The notes under the pieces: model-generated | What the model was told of the DNA's origin: nothing | Database searches by the model: none | What the model saw: the letters and a program-made list of their open reading frames with translations, nothing else | NCBI RefSeq assembly: GCF_013618635.1 | Contig: NZ_JABLSJ010000003.1 | Span: forward strand, 62,001-126,000 | Direction of reading: 5' to 3' | Length of the DNA stretch: 64,000 nucleotides | DNA from: Thalassobacillus sp. CUG 92003 | Lineage (GTDB): Bacteria; Bacillota; Bacilli; Bacillales; Halobacillaceae | Translations under genes and position numbers: made by a program | Part shown: positions 27,637-36,148 of the stretch, in pieces | Layout of the letters: each line of letters starts with the position of its first letter | Position numbering within the stretch: position 1 is the first letter of the stretch

Positions 27637-28617
27637 TTAAATCACGAACGTTGGTTTCCGTTTCTTTAATTTGGCCGCTTTTGTCGTTACCTTTTCGCCT
27701 GAGTGGACATTCAATACGTGGGTCGCTTCGTCAAACCAGCTATCCGGCGCTTCATGCCCCCAAAACGTCTGCCTCATCGGATCATCCAAATCCCAGCGAA
27801 TCGGTTTGAAGTCTGGATCGCTCGTTAAATAATCCCCATTATACAGTTCGATTCGATGGCCATCAGGGTCTCTTAAATAAAGGAAGAACGCATTGGAAAG
27901 CCCATGGCGGCCCGGTCCCCTTTCAATACTGGAACCATAACCGATTGAAGCCAATACATCACAGCCATCAATCAAGCTCATCGGATCTTTCAGCCAGAAA
28001 CCGACATGATGAAGCCGTGGTCCCGCTCCATTCATATAAGCGACATCATGGACACTCGGCTTACGATGAAGCCAGGAAGCCCAAACTTTATCTTCTTCAC
28101 CAGCTGTGTATTCGGAGCAGGCGAACCCTAAATCGTTAATGTAGTAATTATGGGCCTTCTCCACGTCGGAGACCATGCAATTGAAATGATCGATCCGCTG
28201 GACTTTCGCTCCCTTATGAAGATGATACTGCTGTAGTTTCCGGTCTACTTGCTCCATTTCGACATAAAATTCAACCGGCAGACCAGAGATATCCTGATAA
28301 CGAAATGCTCTTCCGATCGCTGCCTGTTCTCCCTTTTCAAGCCATTTCACATCAAAACCGTCGTGCTTGACCTTTGCAGCCAATCGATCCAAATCGTCTT
28401 CAGTCCGAACCTTATAGCTGATCACTTCAAGCGCCGGCGTTTCTTTTTCTTTGAGCAGCAAGCTATGGTGATTGTGTTCTTCGATCCCTCTTAAATACAG
28501 ATGCTGGTCATCGCAATCTGTTTCAATGAACCCTAACGTGTCATAAAATTTCTTTGATCGTTCTAAATTAGTCACATGAAGAACCGCTCTTCCGCACCGA
28601 ATAATGTCAAAGTTCAC
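27637..28617 (-). CDS. hpaD: 3,4-dihydroxyphenylacetate 2,3-dioxygenase
   Basis: A 326-residue two-domain vicinal oxygen chelate extradiol dioxygenase of the Brevibacterium/Arthrobacter homoprotocatechuate type. Metal ligands appear as His144 (RIDHFNCMV), His203 or His204 (RLHHVGFWL) and Glu257 (HRIELYNGDY). It opens the homoprotocatechuate ring to 5-carboxymethyl-2-hydroxymuconate semialdehyde; relatives use Mn or Fe. The start is GTG at 28617, which has AGGAG seven bases upstream and yields the usual N-terminus NFDIIRC. It begins 11 bp after hpaB ends. Confidence 0.95.
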   Translation of the reverse strand: MNFDIIRCGRAVLHVTNLERSKKFYDTLGFIETDCDDQHLYLRGIEEHNHHSLLLKEKETPALEVISYKVRTEDDLDRLAAKVKHDGFDVKWLEKGEQAAIGRAFRYQDISGLPVEFYVEMEQVDRKLQQYHLHKGAKVQRIDHFNCMVSDVEKAHNYYINDLGFACSEYTAGEEDKVWASWLHRKPSVHDVAYMNGAGPRLHHVGFWLKDPMSLIDGCDVLASIGYGSSIERGPGRHGLSNAFFLYLRDPDGHRIELYNGDYLTSDPDFKPIRWDLDDPMRQTFWGHEAPDSWFDEATHVLNVHSGEKVTTKAAKLKKRKPTFVI

Positions 28618-28628
28618 GCTCCCACTCC

Positions 28629-30104
28629 TCACACTTTAGTAAAGTCAGGTTTGGACGACTTGATTGAGTTTAAATACTCCTGCACGTAAGCCTTGTAAGG
28701 CTCTTTATCAAATTGTTCGAAGTACGTCATCCCCATTTTGATTGGATCCCCGAAGAAATAATATTCATAATGCGTCTGCCGGCTGCCAAACGCACTCATC
28801 GTCACGTCCCAGGCGAGACGGAATAGTTTCACACGTTCATAGCCCTGGAGATTCTTAGACTGAAGGGCGCGGTCTAAAAGCGGCCCAATGTCTTCATTAT
28901 GGAAATCTGCTTCTGTCGGAATACCCATCATGCCAGAGGCGCCGAGAATCCGCAAAATTTCCGCAATACGTGGGTACACGCGCGGGTACCAGTTTCGTGC
29001 TGCATTCAACGCTTCAAAATCGGGCGTCATCGTACCCCACTTATCTGGTTTTGCATTGTGTTCGGCTTTAAAGAGATGCGATTTCATATTTTCCAAGATG
29101 AGCATCACTTCGGTCCCTTTATCCATGACATGCTGGAACTTATCAATGCCGATGGCGTCCATCACACTCAAGATGACACCTAAGACAAATTCTGTCTTCA
29201 CGATATTTTTAGCGACTACTTGATGGGACATATGCACAACTGCATTTGTTTCCAAGAAGGTCCGGTTACAAATCGAGGAGTTGCCGCAAACAAATACGCG
29301 CTCCCAAGGTACAAAGACATGGTCAAAATAAACGATCGCATCGCCTTCTTCAAACCGGCTGCTGAGCGGGTGGTTCCACTCATTCTGCCCGTGATCGAAC
29401 GATTCGCGGCTGAAGTATTTCAATCCCGGCGTATTATTAGGCACAGCGAAAGCCAGTGAATACGGATCGTCGAGCTCTCCTGACTTTTTGACCGTGGAAG
29501 GAAAGACGAGGATTTCATCTGTAATCCCACCTTGCGTAGCAAGCAGCCGTGCCCCGTCAACGATAATGCCATCCGTTTGTTTCTCCACTAAGTGTAAGGC
29601 AACATTGGCATCCTTCTGCTCATGCTGGGCTTTTTCCCGGTTCACCTGGGGGTGGATCAAGGTATGGGTCAAACTCACATCGTTTTCTCTTGCATAGTCG
29701 TAAAAGTTTTTCGCATTCTGGGCAAACATGGGATCATCCTCAGCGAACAGATCATTCGCTACTCCCATCGCCATCACTTCGGCGTTCAAATAATCAGGGG
29801 ATCGCCCCATCATGCCGCCTGAGATCCGGGCCCACTCCTGGATAGCCTCACTTCGCTTAACCAAATCCTCAATCGTTTCCGGCCGGTAAAAGGTCATCCC
29901 GACTTTGTCTCCTGTCTGAGGAGATGTGTACAGCATTTTCTCCGGTTTTTCATATTGTTTATCATAAAGTTTTGCCATGGAATTGATCACATTTCGAAAA
30001 GCTGGATGCGTCGTCGGATCCTCGACGCGTTCTCCGTGAATGTAAATATTGTTATTGGCTTGCTTCAATCGTTCAATGTATTCGGCTCCTGTCTTTGCAG
30101 GCAT
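28629..30104 (-). CDS. hpaB: 4-hydroxyphenylacetate 3-monooxygenase, oxygenase component
   Basis: A 491-residue member of the HpaB/PvcC flavin-dependent hydroxylase family with an acyl-CoA dehydrogenase-like fold. It hydroxylates 4-hydroxyphenylacetate to 3,4-dihydroxyphenylacetate using FADH2 from HpaC. Characteristic segments are MPAKTGAEYIERL at the start, LTHTLIHPQVNR at about 145-156, FDHVFVPWERVFV at about 260-272 and GSRQTHYEYYFFGDP near the C-terminus. AGGAGG lies eight bases before the ATG. It sits between hpaE and hpaD with short spacings, so it is translated from the same message. Confidence 0.96.
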   Translation of the reverse strand: MPAKTGAEYIERLKQANNNIYIHGERVEDPTTHPAFRNVINSMAKLYDKQYEKPEKMLYTSPQTGDKVGMTFYRPETIEDLVKRSEAIQEWARISGGMMGRSPDYLNAEVMAMGVANDLFAEDDPMFAQNAKNFYDYARENDVSLTHTLIHPQVNREKAQHEQKDANVALHLVEKQTDGIIVDGARLLATQGGITDEILVFPSTVKKSGELDDPYSLAFAVPNNTPGLKYFSRESFDHGQNEWNHPLSSRFEEGDAIVYFDHVFVPWERVFVCGNSSICNRTFLETNAVVHMSHQVVAKNIVKTEFVLGVILSVMDAIGIDKFQHVMDKGTEVMLILENMKSHLFKAEHNAKPDKWGTMTPDFEALNAARNWYPRVYPRIAEILRILGASGMMGIPTEADFHNEDIGPLLDRALQSKNLQGYERVKLFRLAWDVTMSAFGSRQTHYEYYFFGDPIKMGMTYFEQFDKEPYKAYVQEYLNSIKSSKPDFTKV

Positions 30105-30125
30105 ACAACCATCCTCCTACGTGAA

Positions 30126-31643
30126 TTATTTTTTCCCGAATTGTGGAATCCGGTGATCACCCAGAGCCACATGGACTACTTGCATTTCTGTATAAAATTC
30201 AAATGCGTAATACCCGCCTTCGCGGCCGATACCGCTATGTTTCGATCCGCCGAAAGGTGTACGCAAATCGCGGACATTTTGCGAGTTGATCCACAACATA
30301 CCAGCATTAACGGATTGTGAAACCCGGTGCCCTCGCTGGATATCCTTCGTCCACACATATCCGGCAAGTCCGTATCGGACATCATTCGCCAATTCAATCA
30401 CTTCCGCTTCATCTTTAAACGTCATGACAGCAAGAACCGGACCGAAGATTTCCTCCTTGACCACTCGCATCGAATGATCGGCGTTGAGTAACAATGTCGG
30501 GGGAATAAAATTGCCATTCCGCATCGCTTCCGGCACGTTGCCCTGATACACCTCGCATCCTTCTTCTTTTGCAACTTGCAGGTAGCGGCTGACATTTTCA
30601 TAGTGTGCCGTATGGATCAGGGGCCCAACTTGAGTGTCATCGCTCAGCGGGTCTCCTACGCGGATATTATCAACGCGATCTTTTAACGCTTTGATGAAAT
30701 CCTCCGCCACATCTTCATGGATATAGAGTCGGGAATTGGCTGTACAGCGCTCGCCGTTAAACGAGAAAATACCCCACGTGCACGCATCCAGGGCTCGGTC
30801 CAAATCCGCATCATCAAATACTATGATCGGGGATTTGCCTCCTAACTCCATTGAAAAACGCTTCAAGGAATCAGCCCCATTGCGCATAATTTCAGAGCCG
30901 GTTGACGTTTCACCTGTAAACGAAATAAGTTCGACATCTTCATGGGAGACCAGAGCAGCCCCGGCTTTCTCCCCATAGCCGTGCACGACATTGAATACAC
31001 CGTCAGGAAGTTCCGCCTGATCAATGATTTCAGCTAATTTGTTGGCCGTCAGAGGCGACCATTCTGCCGGCTTCAAAATGACGGTGTTCCCCGTCGCTAA
31101 TGCAGGGGCGATTTTCCAAGTTTCTAACATAAACGGGGCATTCCACGGAGTAATGAGCCCGGCAATCCCCACCGGCTTATGGATGGTGTAATTCAGAAAC
31201 TCATCATCTACCTGGTAAGCATCTCCGACCATGCGGCTGGAAACCATTTCAGCATAAAAGCGGAAATTCTTTGACGCGCGGCTCACCATTTTTTTTGTAA
31301 TACTAATCGGAAGACCGGTGTCATGGGCCTCTAAAGGCGCAAGTTCCTCAACATGTTCATCAATCAAATCCGCGATTTTATTCACATAACCCAAGCGTTC
31401 ATTTTGCGACATGCTGCCCCATTCTCCGTTAAAGGCCTTTCTAGCCGCCTTGGCAGCTTTTTCGATATCGGCTTTTCCACCGGAGGCAACAGCGTTGATC
31501 CTTTCATTCGTATAAGGATTGATGTTATCGAACTGTTCTTGTGATTCTGCTTCGACAAACGAACCGTCAATATACAACTTCACATCATCGATCTGGGCGA
31601 CGTAACCTTTAGCTGCCTCGACTGATAAATTGATTTCACTCAT
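30126..31643 (-). CDS. hpaE: 5-carboxymethyl-2-hydroxymuconate semialdehyde dehydrogenase
   Basis: A 505-residue aldehyde dehydrogenase. Catalytic residues are Asn168 (TPWNAP), Glu266 (SMELGGKSP) and Cys300 (FNGERCTANS). High resemblance to HpaE and the neighbours hpaB and hpaD fix the substrate: it oxidises the ring-cleavage semialdehyde to 5-carboxymethyl-2-hydroxymuconate with NAD. The chosen ATG at 31643 has GAGGAGG six bases upstream; an earlier start at 31658 would fall before that site. It is the first gene of the hpaE-B-D-C-FAD synthetase-DapA operon, divergent from the LysR gene, and a near-consensus cre site lies 22 bp upstream. Confidence 0.95.
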   Translation of the reverse strand: MSEINLSVEAAKGYVAQIDDVKLYIDGSFVEAESQEQFDNINPYTNERINAVASGGKADIEKAAKAARKAFNGEWGSMSQNERLGYVNKIADLIDEHVEELAPLEAHDTGLPISITKKMVSRASKNFRFYAEMVSSRMVGDAYQVDDEFLNYTIHKPVGIAGLITPWNAPFMLETWKIAPALATGNTVILKPAEWSPLTANKLAEIIDQAELPDGVFNVVHGYGEKAGAALVSHEDVELISFTGETSTGSEIMRNGADSLKRFSMELGGKSPIIVFDDADLDRALDACTWGIFSFNGERCTANSRLYIHEDVAEDFIKALKDRVDNIRVGDPLSDDTQVGPLIHTAHYENVSRYLQVAKEEGCEVYQGNVPEAMRNGNFIPPTLLLNADHSMRVVKEEIFGPVLAVMTFKDEAEVIELANDVRYGLAGYVWTKDIQRGHRVSQSVNAGMLWINSQNVRDLRTPFGGSKHSGIGREGGYYAFEFYTEMQVVHVALGDHRIPQFGKK

Positions 31644-31665
31644 GCTAAACCTCCTCATTCGTTTT

Positions 31666-31679
31666 TGATAGCGCTTTCT
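31666..31679. promoter_or_regulatory. Probable cre site upstream of hpaE
   Basis: On the minus strand AGAAAGCGCTATCA matches the cre consensus at 13 of 14 positions. It is 22 bp before the hpaE start, which suggests carbon catabolite repression of the aromatic operon. Confidence 0.6.
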
Positions 31680-31695
31680 TTTTACGTGTTAAAAA

Positions 31696-31721
31696 TGCAA
31701 ACCCTTTCATAAAGATTTGCA
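31696..31721. promoter_or_regulatory. Inverted repeat in the hpaE/LysR intergenic region
   Basis: TGCAAA and TTTGCA bracket a 14-bp centre containing CTTTCATAAA. A closely similar segment precedes the symporter operon at 34761-34800. It is a candidate binding site for the divergent LysR-type regulator. Confidence 0.5.
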
Positions 31722-31850
31722 AATTTTCGATAAACTTTGTATATTCAACTTATCACACCCTTAAATATATAGAAAATATCTATTAAATTTATTTTGTATA
31801 TGCGAAAGATATGGATAAATCGAACAGGCATGAAAGAAGGAGGTTTTATC

Positions 31851-32759
31851 GTGGACTTGAAACAGCTACGATATTTTAGAACAGTCGCCGACGAACAGCA
31901 AGTGACGAAAGCCGCAAGAAAATTACATATGGCCCAGCCGCCTTTGAGCCAACAAATTAAATTGATGGAAGAAGAGTTGAATCTGAAATTGTTCGATCGT
32001 CATGGCCGCAAATTGGAATTAACAAAAGCAGGCGAGATCTTATATGAAAAAGCTGGGCGTCTGCTGACCGATTTTGATGAAACGCTGGTGGAAGTGCGCG
32101 AGACGAGTGAAGGCATGCGCGGAAAGCTGCATATCGGTTCAACCAAGTCCTGCTTCTCGTATTTGAATGGCGCCTTGCATTTATTCAAGGCCCAGCATCC
32201 GAACATGTCTTATCAACTTCGCGAAGGGGATACCTATTACCTTGAGGAATGCATTAAAAATCGAGACATCGAGCTCGCTGTCGTCCGGCTTCCTTTGCAG
32301 TCAGAAGAATTCGATATCCTCCCGCTCCCTTCAGAACCCTATATTCTTGTGGCACCCGATTCCTGGCACTTAACGCGCGATGACCGTGAAGCCATTAAGT
32401 TCGAAGATTTAGCCGATATGCCGTTGATGCTGCTTCACCGTATCAGCGGTCGGGGGCAGTTTGAATTAATAGTAGACGAATGCCGGCATCATGGTATTGA
32501 GCCGAACATCCTCTGTGAATGTCCTGATGCCACTATGCTGCTTTCGTTAGTGGCTAAAGGAATCGGGGCGACCATCGTACCGGAATCCACTCTGGATGCC
32601 TTTTCGTTCCAAAATATAAAGCGTTACACCTTAGCTGATGCGACTGTTAGAGCCGAGTCTGTCGTCATCTGGCACAAAGATCGCTATTTAACGAAAGCTT
32701 CCCAGCGCTTGATTCACATGTTTCAAGATCAGTACACTTTGCCCAATCACACTGAATGA
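31851..32759 (+). CDS. LysR-family regulator of the hpa genes
   Basis: A 302-residue LysR-type regulator. The N-terminal helix-turn-helix is DLKQLRYFRTVADEQQVTKAARKLHMAQPPLSQQI (about 2-36), and the periplasmic-binding-like effector domain spans about 90-295. The start is GTG at 31851 with AAGGAGG seven bases upstream; the frame is open further upstream without such a site. It is transcribed divergently from hpaE and is the natural regulator of the 4-hydroxyphenylacetate genes; the co-inducer may be 4-hydroxyphenylacetate or homoprotocatechuate (inference). Confidence 0.92.
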   Translation: MDLKQLRYFRTVADEQQVTKAARKLHMAQPPLSQQIKLMEEELNLKLFDRHGRKLELTKAGEILYEKAGRLLTDFDETLVEVRETSEGMRGKLHIGSTKSCFSYLNGALHLFKAQHPNMSYQLREGDTYYLEECIKNRDIELAVVRLPLQSEEFDILPLPSEPYILVAPDSWHLTRDDREAIKFEDLADMPLMLLHRISGRGQFELIVDECRHHGIEPNILCECPDATMLLSLVAKGIGATIVPESTLDAFSFQNIKRYTLADATVRAESVVIWHKDRYLTKASQRLIHMFQDQYTLPNHTE

Positions 32760-32768
32760 TCGAACAAA

Positions 32769-32879
32769 GGCGCAAGCGCACCGGGAGCTCCGACACGCAT
32801 AAGCAAAACACCGTGAGGAAGGTGGTCTTTCCTTCCGCAGGGGGGTTGCTTGTGTCGCGAGGAGCTGGGCGCTGGAGCC
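32769..32879. repeat. Long imperfect inverted repeat after the LysR gene
   Basis: Left arm blocks GGCGCAAGCGC, GGAGCTCCGACAC and AAGC (32769-32803) pair imperfectly with right arm GCTTGTGTCG, GGAGCT, GGGCGCTGGAGCC (32848-32879). A small internal hairpin GGAAGG/CCTTCC lies between. It resembles palindromic repeats scattered in Bacillus genomes (recollection). Only one copy is in this window. Open frames across it are not credible genes. Confidence 0.6.
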
Positions 32880-32943
32880 GGACGTGGCTTATGAGGTATG
32901 TGTTATCCACAGAGCCCAAATCTTATAATTTCCTAAGCAAACA

Positions 32944-32980
32944 ACAAGGCGGTGCCACCCCTCCGGTGGTACCGCCTTGT
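32944..32980. terminator. Bidirectional terminator (LysR gene / symporter operon)
   Basis: A strong 16-bp stem with one mismatch (ACAAGGCGGTGCCACC with GGTGGTACCGCCTTGT) with a five-base loop lies right behind the symporter stop and faces the LysR gene. T runs are short on both sides. Confidence 0.75.
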
Positions 32981-32981
32981 A

Positions 32982-34577
32982 TTATTGCGTCGCTTTGACG
33001 TTTTCCTCCCAGTCACGTTCTACCTGACGCGACTTAGAGCTGGAGATGAGACTGATGCCAACAAACACAAGGGTTGAAAGCGGAAGGGAATAAATGAGCG
33101 GGTCAATATGCGTCCACGGAAATGGAAGCAAATAATCTTTACCAAATAATGCTTGGGAGAGACCGAATGCGGTTGATTGCGAGCTTTTTAAAAATAGGAA
33201 CCCAAACACACTGACTGAAAATCCGACCATGATGCTGACTTTTGCTCCCATTTTAGATGCCCCCTTCCAAAATAGAGCGCCTGTTAAGGCCGGTAAAAAG
33301 CCCGCTGCACAAATGCCGAACCAGAAAGCAGTCGCTTGAGCGATGATGCCGCCTGGTAAACCGTAAGCTAAAACAACAGCCAGAATGACCCCGACGATAA
33401 CACCTAAACGTGCAGGACTGATCTTGCCGTTAAAAACGGAGGTGACCCCCAGGCTTTTCAGAATATCTTCCCCAAATGCAGAGGATTGAACATGAATCAA
33501 CGAACTGACAGTGGACAAGGTTGCCGAAATCAACGTCAGCGTAAACAGATAGACGAACCAATCGGGCATTAATGCGCTGATAAGCCGAGGGATGACTAGA
33601 TCCGTGTTACCTTCTGCTGCTCCTATTGCCAATTGACCGGTCGTTTCCATAAAATAAACGTTACTTAACGGCCCGATCATGTAAGCCGCACCGGCCATGA
33701 AAAAGATGAAAATCCCACCCACAATGACGGAGCGATACAGAGACTTATCACTCGAAACGGTCATGCTGCGCATCGCTAATTGAGGCTGAGCCAGCACGCC
33801 GATGCCAACGCCTAAAATCATCGTACTGACTAGCGTCCACCACATCGGCGAACCGAACGCGGGCATGCTGAGCCAACCATTATGACCATCTGCAGCCATC
33901 TCTTCCGGCACCATACTTTTCATAGCATTCAACGCCTGGTGCCCTTCAACCAGCCCGCCAACCGCCTGGTAAGTCACAAACAGGAAGATCGCCATACCAA
34001 CCAGCATAATGGTCGCCCCGAAAGCATCCGTATACATCACAGCTTTAATACCGCCCGAGATGACATACGCAGCCACAATGACGGCCAACCCTAGTAAAGC
34101 CACGTTGAAATTGATTGCTAGCGATTCTTGTAAAAATCGCCCGCCTCCGATCAACACAATACTCGTATAAGCCGGCATGAAGATGAAGATCATCAGACCT
34201 GAAAACACCGTGATAAATTTGGAATCATAGTGCTTACCGAGAAAGCCGGGAAACGTGGTGGCATTCAACTTGGTCGACATTTTTCTGATTCGCTTGCCGA
34301 ACACCGCAAACGCCACGAAAATGCCGAGGACAATATTCAAGAAGGCGAGCCATAACAGCCCCATGCCATATACCGCAGACACCCCACCGAACCCGACCAT
34401 GGCCGACGTACTGATAAACGTCGCGCCGTAGGACAACGCCATGATGATCGGGTTCGTATTGCGCCCTCCGACAAGAAAATCCTCCTGGGTGACCGTTTTC
34501 TTGTAGCCGTAGTAAGCCAGGGCCGACATAATGCCGATATAGAGGATTAACAACGGAATTAAGATGGCTACATTCAC
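32982..34577 (-). CDS. Sodium:solute symporter (SSS family)
   Basis: A 531-residue SSS-family transporter with about 13 hydrophobic segments. The family hallmarks are QEDFLVGGRNTNPIIMALSYGATFISTSAMVGFGG near residues 32-66 and the sodium-site region TLISATLSTVSSLIHVQSSAF at about 355-375. It starts with GTG at 34577, overlapping the stop of the upstream small gene as GTGA, so the two are translationally coupled. It lies between the hpaE-led operon and hpaG1-G2-F, so 4-hydroxyphenylacetate or a related aromatic acid is the likely substrate (inference). Confidence 0.92.
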   Translation of the reverse strand: MNVAILIPLLILYIGIMSALAYYGYKKTVTQEDFLVGGRNTNPIIMALSYGATFISTSAMVGFGGVSAVYGMGLLWLAFLNIVLGIFVAFAVFGKRIRKMSTKLNATTFPGFLGKHYDSKFITVFSGLMIFIFMPAYTSIVLIGGGRFLQESLAINFNVALLGLAVIVAAYVISGGIKAVMYTDAFGATIMLVGMAIFLFVTYQAVGGLVEGHQALNAMKSMVPEEMAADGHNGWLSMPAFGSPMWWTLVSTMILGVGIGVLAQPQLAMRSMTVSSDKSLYRSVIVGGIFIFFMAGAAYMIGPLSNVYFMETTGQLAIGAAEGNTDLVIPRLISALMPDWFVYLFTLTLISATLSTVSSLIHVQSSAFGEDILKSLGVTSVFNGKISPARLGVIVGVILAVVLAYGLPGGIIAQATAFWFGICAAGFLPALTGALFWKGASKMGAKVSIMVGFSVSVFGFLFLKSSQSTAFGLSQALFGKDYLLPFPWTHIDPLIYSLPLSTLVFVGISLISSSKSRQVERDWEENVKATQ

Positions 34578-34690
34578 TCTTCCTCCCCTCCTCTATTCCA
34601 CATCACCGCACCATAGGCTACACACACAATCGGAGCCAAAATGACCCCGAACCACACAAATCCAACCCAAAAATCCTGAAAGCCAAGCAT
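34574..34690 (-). CDS. Small accessory membrane protein of the symporter (38 aa)
   Basis: A 38-residue protein, MLGFQDFWVGFVWFGVILAP then a second hydrophobic stretch, ending RGGEEE. One membrane helix is expected with a charged cytoplasmic tail. Ribosome binding site AAAGGAGGAG lies four bases before the ATG. Its stop overlaps the GTG start of the sodium:solute symporter. Short proteins of this pattern (LGFQDFW start, one helix) accompany SSS symporters in many bacteria and are called symporter small accessory proteins. It probably assists assembly or stability of the transporter. Confidence 0.85.
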   Translation of the reverse strand: MLGFQDFWVGFVWFGVILAPIVCVAYGAVMWNRGGEEE

Positions 34691-34760
34691 GCTTCTCCTC
34701 CTTTATGTGCTTGAAATAAGACGGATGTGGCAAACAGCAACAATAGTAACAAACCACCTA

Positions 34761-34774
34761 AGTAAACGCTTTCA
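34761..34774. promoter_or_regulatory. Probable cre site upstream of the symporter operon
   Basis: TGAAAGCGTTTACT on the minus strand matches cre at 13 of 14 positions. It is embedded in a segment that is also similar to the hpaE promoter region. Confidence 0.55.
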
Positions 34775-34899
34775 TAAAAACCTGTAATTTTTCAGAAATA
34801 TGAAACAACTTTAGCCTATCACCGAATAAAACGTTTGATAAATATAAAAAACATTGGTTCACCTAACAAAAAAGGTATACGAAAAAGCGGATGCGACAT

Positions 34900-34935
34900 A
34901 AAAATGCCGAACAATTCACTGAATCGTTCGGCATT
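34900..34935 (-). terminator. Terminator of the hpaG1-hpaG2-hpaF operon
   Basis: On the minus strand AATGCCGAAC pairs with GTTCGGCATT across a short partly paired loop, followed by TTTTTATG. It is 61 bp past the hpaF stop. Confidence 0.85.
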
Positions 34936-34995
34936 ATGTTTCATTTAATATTGTTCCAGCCGCATTACGCGTAAAGAGAGTTGTTCTTCGCCTCA

Positions 34996-35376
34996 CTATT
35001 TAAAACGTTTATGGATGTTGTTGGATTTATACGTCGCGTGTTGAAACTCTGTTAATTCCAGGGATAAAGCTACATAATGGTCGCTGGCATACGTTTCGAA
35101 GTGATCGTTGATTACCGCAAATAGCTGGTCACAGGCATTTTGCTTTTCAGCTTCACTGCGGCCCTTGCCGATTTTTAATTCAGCGTGGACAAAGGCGTCA
35201 TTTTCAGCACCATCGGCTATTTGATAATGACTCACTTTGTGGGCACGGCTGCGGATGCCGCCGACTGGGAATGTCTCCGATTTCGTCATGAGCATATCGT
35301 TGATTTTTTTCAGGAGATGCTGGATATCCGTATGATTTTCCAAGTTATCGGTATATTCGATGATGACGTGCGGCAC
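34996..35376 (-). CDS. hpaF: 5-carboxymethyl-2-hydroxymuconate delta-isomerase
   Basis: A 126-residue tautomerase-fold enzyme. After the initiator Met, Pro2 (PHVIIEYTDNL) is the expected N-terminal catalytic proline; HAELKIGKGRS at about residues 64-74 is typical for HpaF/CHMI. It isomerises 5-carboxymethyl-2-hydroxymuconate to 5-oxo-pent-3-ene-1,2,5-tricarboxylate. The start codon is GTG with GGAGGAGGG upstream. It is the last gene of the hpaG1-G2-F operon, 15 bp after hpaG2. Confidence 0.93.
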   Translation of the reverse strand: MPHVIIEYTDNLENHTDIQHLLKKINDMLMTKSETFPVGGIRSRAHKVSHYQIADGAENDAFVHAELKIGKGRSEAEKQNACDQLFAVINDHFETYASDHYVALSLELTEFQHATYKSNNIHKRFK

Positions 35377-35391
35377 GTGGACCCTCCTCCT

Positions 35392-36129
35392 TTAAATAAT
35401 GGTATTGCTTAACGCGCCTAAGCCTTCAATCTCTGTTATGACCTTATCGCCTACTTTCGTGTCAACAGTTCCTTTCGGCGTCCCCGTTAAGATGACATCG
35501 CCCTTATTTAAGGTCATGAATCCGCTTAAATAGGCAATCAGTTGAGGCACACCGAAAATCATATCCTGCGTTGACCCCTCTTGCACACTTTCTCCATTAA
35601 CATAGGTGCGTATCTGTAATTTCATCGGGTCAGATATATCCTCAGCATCAACAAACCAGGGCCCGAGGGGTGTGCTGTTATCCCGGTTTTTCACCCGCAG
35701 GTTTGGCCTGTAATAGTTCTCTAAGTAATCGCGAAAGGCATAATCATTGGCAATCGTATACCCGGAGACGTAATCATAGGCATCTTTTTCTGAAACATGT
35801 TTCGCCTGCTTGCCGACTATCACGGCCAGCTCACATTCATAATGCATATGGGTCACATCTTCCGGTCGCTTCGTGTACCCAAGGTGGCCGATGAAGGTGT
35901 TCGGCCCTTTCAAGAATACGAGCGGCTCCTCCGGGGCTTTAAAATCAAGCTCACTAGCATGATCAAAATAATTCAAGCCTAAGGCGAAGCATGTTTTCGG
36001 TTCGAGAGGCGGAAGCCAGACAACGTCCTCCTCAGCCACATGCTGGCCATTGTCCAATCGAATCGTGTTGTCCTGCTCGTACGTCGCTTTATGAATATCG
36101 CCGCCATAAGCGACATGTGCGGTTTTCAT
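35392..36129 (-). CDS. hpaG2: HPA pathway FAH-family enzyme, HpaG C-terminal-type subunit
   Basis: A 245-residue fumarylacetoacetase-fold protein. CFALGLNYFDHASEL is at about residues 47-61, metal-binding YECELAVIVGK at about 96-106 and GYTIANDYAFRDYL after it. E. coli HpaG is a fused two-domain protein that decarboxylates 5-oxo-pent-3-ene-tricarboxylate and isomerises the product; here the halves are separate genes. This one resembles the C-terminal half. It is 19 bp after hpaG1. Which of the two reactions each subunit performs cannot be read from the sequence, and a hydratase role replacing HpaH cannot be excluded. Confidence 0.85.
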   Translation of the reverse strand: MKTAHVAYGGDIHKATYEQDNTIRLDNGQHVAEEDVVWLPPLEPKTCFALGLNYFDHASELDFKAPEEPLVFLKGPNTFIGHLGYTKRPEDVTHMHYECELAVIVGKQAKHVSEKDAYDYVSGYTIANDYAFRDYLENYYRPNLRVKNRDNSTPLGPWFVDAEDISDPMKLQIRTYVNGESVQEGSTQDMIFGVPQLIAYLSGFMTLNKGDVILTGTPKGTVDTKVGDKVITEIEGLGALSNTII

Positions 36130-36148
36130 ACGTGATACCCCCTATCTG

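Noticed and set aside
32665-32998. Two open frames (about 80 codons, one per strand) at the end of the LysR gene
   Set aside because: Both read through the palindromic repeat and the terminator and lack ribosome binding sites.
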